Origin: Oxytricha trifallax
Taxonomy: Eukaryota > Ciliophora > Spirotrichea > Sporadotrichida > Oxytrichidae
Assembly: GCA_000711775.1 (NCBI GenBank)
Contig: ARYC01000709.1
Coordinates: forward strand, 48,999 to 112,998
Direction: 5' to 3'
DNA: 64,000 nucleotides
Of this stretch, positions 57,871-64,000 are shown piece after piece. Every line of letters begins with the position of its first letter. Position 1 is the first letter of the stretch. A program made the translations under genes and the position numbers. The notes below the pieces were generated by a model. The model did no database searches. It was not told the origin of the DNA and saw nothing but the letters and a program-made list of their open reading frames with translations.

Positions 57871-60160
57871 ATAATTTTAATGTAAAAATACAATTATAAA
57901 TTTTATATTTTAGTTTAATTTTTTAGAATTTATAATTATAATTCTAGTTATCATAATTATATATGGGTATAAATTAAGAATTTTTAGAAATGAACACAAG
58001 TAGATAAAATATAAATAATTTAACTCTTGAGTTGTGTTAAATATTTTAAAATTAAAATCATACAAATTATAATTTAAAAATTAATGTATTTATTATTTAA
58101 GAATGCTTTATTTTAGATTTGATTATATTTTAATCATTTAAATATTAGAGAAGTTTTGCTATTTCAACTGATTTTTTTTAACCCTACAAAAACTATTAAA
58201 TAATTGTATTATTGTGCTAAGGAGTATGCTTAATGATACTTTTCTACTTTGTATTAAAATTTAAGAAGTTAATCACTAATTTCAGCTTGACCTCTGCTTC
58301 GTATTATTTATCTTTCATTTGGATGTCAGCACATATGTTTTTAGATAAACTTTGGTTTTATTTTCACATTTTGATTTGATTTCTTAGCAGTTTAAAGTCT
58401 GAGAGCTGTTATTGCTTCGATCTGTTGGCCTTACAAGTAAAGTTGAGTTATTTTTTTCTGCTCCTTTCCATTATTAATCTCAAATTGACTTGCTCTACAT
58501 ATCTTTTTATACTTATTTTTCTTTCATTTCTCACTAAATTTAAGACTGATTTTCATGAATATAAATCGAATGTAAGAATAACTTACAGCATATAAATTTG
58601 AATCTAATTTACCTATCCTGAATCATTTAAAGAGGCATATCTAAATTTAAAACTTCCTTAAAATTGTCCAGATGTCTCATTTTTCCCCATGCACTTGCTG
58701 GACCCCAGTGCATGATAAGATTACTAAGTCTTGCAGCACTTTCACATTAAGCTAAGTCTGTCTTAATGATCGATTACAAGCCTGTGTAATTAAAAATTAC
58801 GGGAAACTTGTTGTATATATAGTAAAGTTCTTTGAATTATTAAATAAAATTTTTAAGTTTTATTCATAGATTATTGAGTCTTCTTCATTTTGCCTTACCT
58901 TTAATGGTATAGTATCTCTATATCATAGACTATTTTTCTTATGTTATAAACTACTCTAATAAGTGTTAATTTTCAATTTTAGAGTGATTTTCCATATCTC
59001 CTAAGGATTCTATAAAATTTTATAGCATTTTCTTTGAATTTACAATGATAATAAATATTTTTACTTTTATCTCAAATTCCTCTTTATTATAATATTGTAT
59101 TATAATTGGGTTTGTTAACTTATTCGCTTAATAAGAATAGTTTTAAAACAAGCAATACCTGAATTATGTATTTTTGCATTTAAATTAATAAGAGACTTTT
59201 AAACACTTAAAACTTTGATTATTAACTAAATAATTGACATTTAATCAAACTTTACTCAATAAAACCTCTTCGATTAGTTCTTAAGATTAATCGATGTGAT
59301 TTCTATTGATTAAAAAACTTTATTTTTAATAATAAACTCAAAGAAACAGTTATATAAGAAGGCATATATCAAACATATGAAAGAGTAGCATCTAATTAAA
59401 GCGAACTTAAGAACCTCCCAGATATCAGGAATTTACAAAATATTTAGATAGATGGAAATTTTTATGACCATATTTGTATCATTAAAGTTTTAGGTGCTAA
59501 GCCTCTTTGAATAAACAGTTAATGTCTTTAAGCTGTAGTTTCATTTATGCTGATAGTATAATGATTCAAGAAAGTGTGCATGCTTTCATATTCAAGAAAA
59601 AAATAATAAGTTATCGATATAGAGACTACAGACACCGCTCATTATTCTCAATGGACAGAGCTGCTTTATTTCATAATATCTTATAGCTTTCTAAGAAGTC
59701 ACTAAATTCGAATATAGGTTGGGATATTTTATTGAAAAATAACTAGAGACTCCATCCATCTCCATGTCATTCACTTCTATGATTTTATAGTCGTAACATG
59801 CAATTCCAGTTGCTTGATTTAATAGTAAACCTACAGCTGGTTTTATTAAACTTGAATTTAATCATATATTATTTATTCAAATTAACAAAGTATTAAAAGA
59901 TTATCTAAAATAAAAAGAATCTTTTGTGCACACCAACTTTGTCTAAGATTTAGAGAGAGATTGGAAAGTAGAAGGCCTCAATAAATTTTGAAATTAATTA
60001 ATAATATTTCTAGAAGTAGAGTAAACATAGGATTCAGATTGTTAAATTATAGAGTTTGAGAACATCAAATTCAAGTATGCTTAATTTTTAACCTAACTCA
60101 TGCCTTCTTTTGATATATGTCTTGTTTTGCTGAAAAAATTAATGAAATTAAGATTTTTTT
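57871..60160. other. AT-rich stretch with weak coding-like scraps
   Basis: At about 58300-58560 the minus strand has EQVNLRLIMERSRKKQLNF and, further on, ADIQMKDKQYEAEVKLKL. At 59376-59510 the plus strand has YERVASNQSELKNLPDIRN and FYDHICIIKVLGAKPL, and at about 59620 a frame with DYRHRSLFSMDRAALFHN. None is long enough to call. Confidence 0.3.
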
Positions 60161-61135
60161 ATGATGTTTTTGCTTTTGCAGCAATTTTAAATATAAAAAC
60201 TTATTATAAATTCCTTTTAACTTACTGCCAGCTTTGTAAGTCAAAATGAATGGCATGAATACTAAGACTACAAGAAAAGATAAATAAAGGACTTTTGCCT
60301 ATCTGCGACTAAGAGTTATAAATTCCCTTTCATTATATCCCTGAAGAGTGTTATTATTTTTGTAATTCCGAGTAAATATTCGTTGAGATTTTTGGGTAAA
60401 ACATACATTTTTGAAGATTCATAATCTAATTATTCCAGGGTCGATGATGAGTGCTCTTCCTACTACAGCTTTGACTCCAAGTACAATTTAGATTATATGC
60501 TTTGGTACTATGAACATACCTACCAGTTCTTAAAAATACTTTATACACAAAGAAACACAACTAAAAATCAAAGAAGAACAACTAAATAATTAAAGAAAAA
60601 GCTCAACACAAAAAAGAAAACCATTCACCAATAGAGACCACAAGCTTATGTTCCTAGATTCTACAATTAAAGTAGTAAAGCTGAATAAATTTTATCCTTA
60701 GACATCAACAAGAGACCCGCTCTATAAAATCCCATATTTATTGCATTACCTTAAAACTCTACTATATAATTGTCAACTACAAGCAACAGACAAAAGGAAG
60801 AATTGCAAACTAGAAAAGTTATACAAAAGTAAAACCTTAAAGAAATTACACCTTACAATACTTCAATTCAATAGAGATAGAAATATCGATATAAACTCAG
60901 CAGACATATATGGAGCAAACTTAATCTTTTTCCATATTTTATGCTAACTTAACCTGTAAGTTCGTTCTAATTTATTGGATCGGGACATTTACATACATCA
61001 ATGATCTGTATACTACTAATATTTGAACAGATTCTTATCAGAAATTAAGGGATTAATAATAATAACTTTAATAATTTTAAACCCATCTAAATTTCAATTG
61101 ATAGCCTACATATTCTGGAAAATTTATCCTCCTGA
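60161..61135 (+). CDS. Hypothetical protein, 324 aa, intact frame
   Basis: ATG 60161 to TGA 61133-61135 without interruption. Starts hydrophobic (MMFLLLQQFQIQKLIINSFQ); then NEWHEYQDYKKR, an aromatic/acidic stretch YSRVDDECSSYYSFDSKYNL with MLWYYEHTYQFL, a strongly basic Thr/Lys/Gln-rich centre, then SLDINKRPALQNPIFIALPQ. The last 60 residues are low-complexity. A frame this long is expected a few times by chance in 64 kb of such DNA, so composition is the main support. Possibly a secreted or membrane protein. Confidence 0.4.
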
Positions 61136-62347
61136 AAGATCACTAAGAACATTTGACCTTAATTAATATCTCAACTAGTACAAACCTCACTAAATCTGCT
61201 TTTAATAATATTCAATAATTATTTAAGATTTGGAAAAATCATCATTACTAACAAATAAAAAAAGAATCAGATTATTAAAAGAGGAAATATAAGAACGCTT
61301 CGAAGTCAATATCTGTTACCTCAACTAATTCTATCAAGCTTAAGAAATTCTTGAGGAAATCAAACTTTGGAAGAAAGGAAAGATAAATAAAAGCCAAAAG
61401 CAATGAAAAAAAGCAAAGGAAATGAAGAATTGAAAGACATAGACGAGAATATAGTCCTAGTATCACCAAAATGCTTGACACTTAAATAACTTAAAGGGAT
61501 AGTCCCTTGCATATTGACATATTCAAAAATCCGGGGATCCTCAGAGACATCAGTATGGATACATATTATTGATATTATATTATTATTAAAATTTTTCATT
61601 AATAAACAGATCTGTGCAAACTTAAAGTGGGAATAAATTTCAAATGTATAGTTAATCAAATTGAAATTATAAAATATATAATTAGAAATTAATAAATGAA
61701 ATAATTCACAATTATATCAAATCAGGAAGCAGTTAGTAATTTGGTTTATAAGCCAATCATATTTTAATAATTAATATTCAAGGTTGATTCCAGATTTAAT
61801 CAAACTTATAATTATTAAATTTATGATATTTAGCTTTGTTTGGATCAATAAACATTGAGGAATATAATGATATTAAAAATTAACAGATAAATTATATCTA
61901 ATTTAATGGTTTGCCATAGAAAATATATGATATGTATATTAATGATAAATTATTGAAATTCCATTGAATTTTAATCACAAATATATTTTATTAATTAAAC
62001 CTATAATTATACTCCTCCAATACTATTATAAAGCTTTATATACGATGAGATTGATTAAATTTATCTTCAAAATTATAATACTGACTCATTTTAATAACAT
62101 GTTTAACTTCAGACCATAACAGCAATTATTTTAAATAAAATTTTTCATTACTTTATCTTGATGAAAATGAATAAAAATTAAACACCCCTGGACTTCTTAA
62201 TAATGCTTAAATAGCTTAGATGCAGCGCTAGCAAATTTATAAGTAGTTAATCCTTAATATTCATTTTTAGGGGAAGTACTTAAATTCATTGATTATAAAT
62301 AAGTTTTTTGTATTTGTGAATAATGAAACAGTAGTAGTAGTAGCAAC

Positions 62348-62348
<1 letters not shown>
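61136..62348. other. AT-rich noncoding stretch
   Basis: No supported gene on either strand; minus-strand standard-code frames near 61275-61660 are low complexity. Confidence 0.4.

Positions 62349-62432
<84 letters not shown>
62349..62432. repeat. (TAA)n microsatellite, about 28 units
   Basis: A perfect AAT/TAA run preceded by (TAG)4. Unlike the shorter TAA tracts at 35.5 and 37.8 kb, it is not followed by the GATCGC...GAGGTCTCTGG module. Confidence 0.9.
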
Positions 62433-62708
62433 TAAATGATTATGATGTCAGAAGACTTGATTAATGCTATAAAAAATAAAGATGGCCTTTATATTAGTGA
62501 AAAATGCATATATCAAGTAAGTTTTACTACAAAGATTAAATGCATATGACTCTCAAATTTATGAGAATTAAACAACAAGCTTGCCAAAATTGGAAGAAAT
62601 TTTAATTTCTTGGAATTTTAAATTGGAATTTGTTGTGGCAAATAAAGCCAGTCACGTTTTTAACTGTGCTCGTAGAAAAATTTCGAATCACTTGGAAGCA
62701 ATTGGAAT

Positions 62709-64000
62709 CAAAACCCCAAAACCCTTTCAGTAGTTTGATTGAGTTTTTGATTGATAAAAGTAGACTATTAGTGCATACTTTATAGGGTTTTAATAGGGTT
62801 TATGTAGGGGTTTAATTTTTAAATATTAGTAATTTAAGTGAGTATAACAAGCGAGTTTTTAAAATATCTCACACAAACATAAGCTTAGAGTTATGTGGCA
62901 GTTCTCTGAATTTTATCTTTCTAAATTGATGCTTGATTTTTTCTATTGTTTGTTAATTCTCTTTGCTTGGCTTGACAATAATTGAGTATGCAAGTTCACT
63001 GAGACCTCCATTTATTTTATTTTTATCGAGATATTGTTTGATTATCTGCTTAGAATCTCTCTCACCCTACAGCTAAAGTAATCGTTTCTTGGCATGTCGC
63101 TCTCTATTATTTTTACTGCTAGAGCCCAGATATCCCATTAAGTGTCTCCCATCTCTCCAATCCTCTCTCTCTGGAAATATCCAGGAGTGCCGTATATATT
63201 TCCTTATGCAGAGGCTTGCACTCTTTGAGCTCTGTTGAAGTCAATAATATAAACTCTAAGAGGCTAAAAGTACATCATGATGTTCTCTGGCTTTAGGTCT
63301 CTATGAACATAACCTAGCTTGTGAAGCTCTTCTATCCCTTCAACTATCTGCTATACTATCTAGCTAATTTATCTCTAACATCTATTGTCAGATAAGAATT
63401 CTCTGTATGTATTTAAAGTAAAAGAAGCCTGAAGGCTACATGATCTTTACCAAGTAAAATAGCATCAAGCTAGATGATATGCCTGCACTCATTTAACTTT
63501 GCCTTTTAAAGAGCATAACACTCATTAGCAAATTCCATTTGGAACTTGTCATCAGCAAGCAAATAATTGAAAGGATATATCTTGTAAGCATATTTATCGT
63601 CAGTAATGACTCTCTTCTCTATTTATCATCAAGAGTGAGGTAGCTTTCTAGGCAAGAATCTAAGTCAATAATTTTAATATGGGAATCTTCATGGCCTCTA
63701 TTTTAACCATGACTTTATTGATCTCAGAGACTGGAAAGTTCTTGACTGCTTTCTTCATTTTGACTTACTTCTAGACTTCAACTCTAAGAGACTCCACTGG
63801 GTTTCTTGATCTTCTCTTTTAGAGGAATCTATTCCCTGTAGGTTCATGAATAAAGACAAAACTTTGATTGTGCTTTTCTTTAAGTGAACTTTGAGGTCTC
63901 TAGTATGAGAATATGGCTTCTCACAGAACTCGCAGACATACTTCCCATTTTTCTTTTAATGCTTGAGATATAACCTTGGCATATCGTTGTGTATATCTCT
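62709..64000 (-). mobile_element. TBE-type transposon, kinase-side end, truncated by the window edge
   Basis: Tip CAAAACCCCAAAACCCTTTC preceded by AAT (62706-62708). The terminal repeat is nearly identical to 16167-16305. Only the kinase gene is inside the window; the element continues beyond 64000. Confidence 0.92.
62869..64000 (-). pseudogene. TBE zinc-finger/kinase gene, 5' end outside window
   Basis: Very similar to the 12-kb copy. Ends ELPHNSKLMFV at TGA 62869-62871. Kinase catalytic loop HRDLKPENIM and DFNRAQRVQ are intact. The N-lobe junction KAKLNECRHIIQLDAILLG is in one frame here, unlike the 12-kb copy, but a frame break follows near 63405 and small indels occur near 63085 and 63170. 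The second zinc finger lies at about 63880-63945. Confidence 0.88.

Overview
The window looks like germline (micronuclear) DNA of an oxytrichid ciliate such as Oxytricha; the name is an inference, not a database match. Three observations support this. (1) Protein-like reading frames stay open only if TAA and TAG are read as glutamine and TGA is the sole stop; the clearest case is the transposase SPQ-N-IE motif, whose Gln is TAG at 13239-13241. (2) Several transposons begin with C4A4 telomere-like repeats inside inverted termini, flanked by AAT, as in the TBE (telomere-bearing element) family. (3) Most of the sequence is AT-rich, decayed and transposon-filled, with small GC-richer coding-like islands that could be macronuclear-destined segments or paralogous fragments of them. 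Conventional standard-code ORFs are nearly all meaningless here.

Layout. 0-12 kb: AT-rich DNA with GC-richer coding-like islands at 2.9-4.4 and 6.96-8.4 kb and a foldback element between them. 12.27-16.31 kb: a full-length TBE with transposase (+), 22-kDa-type ORF (-) and zinc-finger/kinase (+), all frame-broken. 16.8-25.6 kb: a foldback element, then a run of mostly plus-strand genes (a tail-anchored protein, a signal-peptide protein, a membrane/coiled-coil protein and basic proteins), interrupted by two inverted-repeat elements and ended by a decayed TBE at 25.64 kb. 29-38.7 kb: remnants of another TBE, three foldback elements and two retroposon-like 3' ends with TAA tails. 38.7-41.15 kb: a 2.4-kb inverted-repeat element with C-run tips. 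41.3-44.9 kb: two clean ORFs, one cut by a TBE fragment that is itself cut by a chimeric foldback element, then an MT-A70 (adenine methyltransferase family) pseudogene. 46.5-54.5 kb: a Tc1/IS630-like DD34E transposase pseudogene, then three genes in +/-/+ order, the middle one a roughly 1,100-residue protein with a SecA-like P-loop region. 54.8-61.1 kb: small hypothetical genes, among them intact ORFs of 192 and 324 codons. 62.7 kb to the end: the kinase half of another TBE.

How parts relate. The TBE genes form one transposition module that is present in five states of decay, which gives a relative chronology of insertions. The foldback elements share internal modules with one another. The clusters at 17-25.6 kb and 48.5-54.5 kb match no family I recognise and are the best candidates for undescribed germline-limited gene sets. 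Because TGA is rare by chance in AT-rich DNA, an open frame alone is weak evidence; confidence values reflect residue composition, motifs and copy-to-copy conservation.
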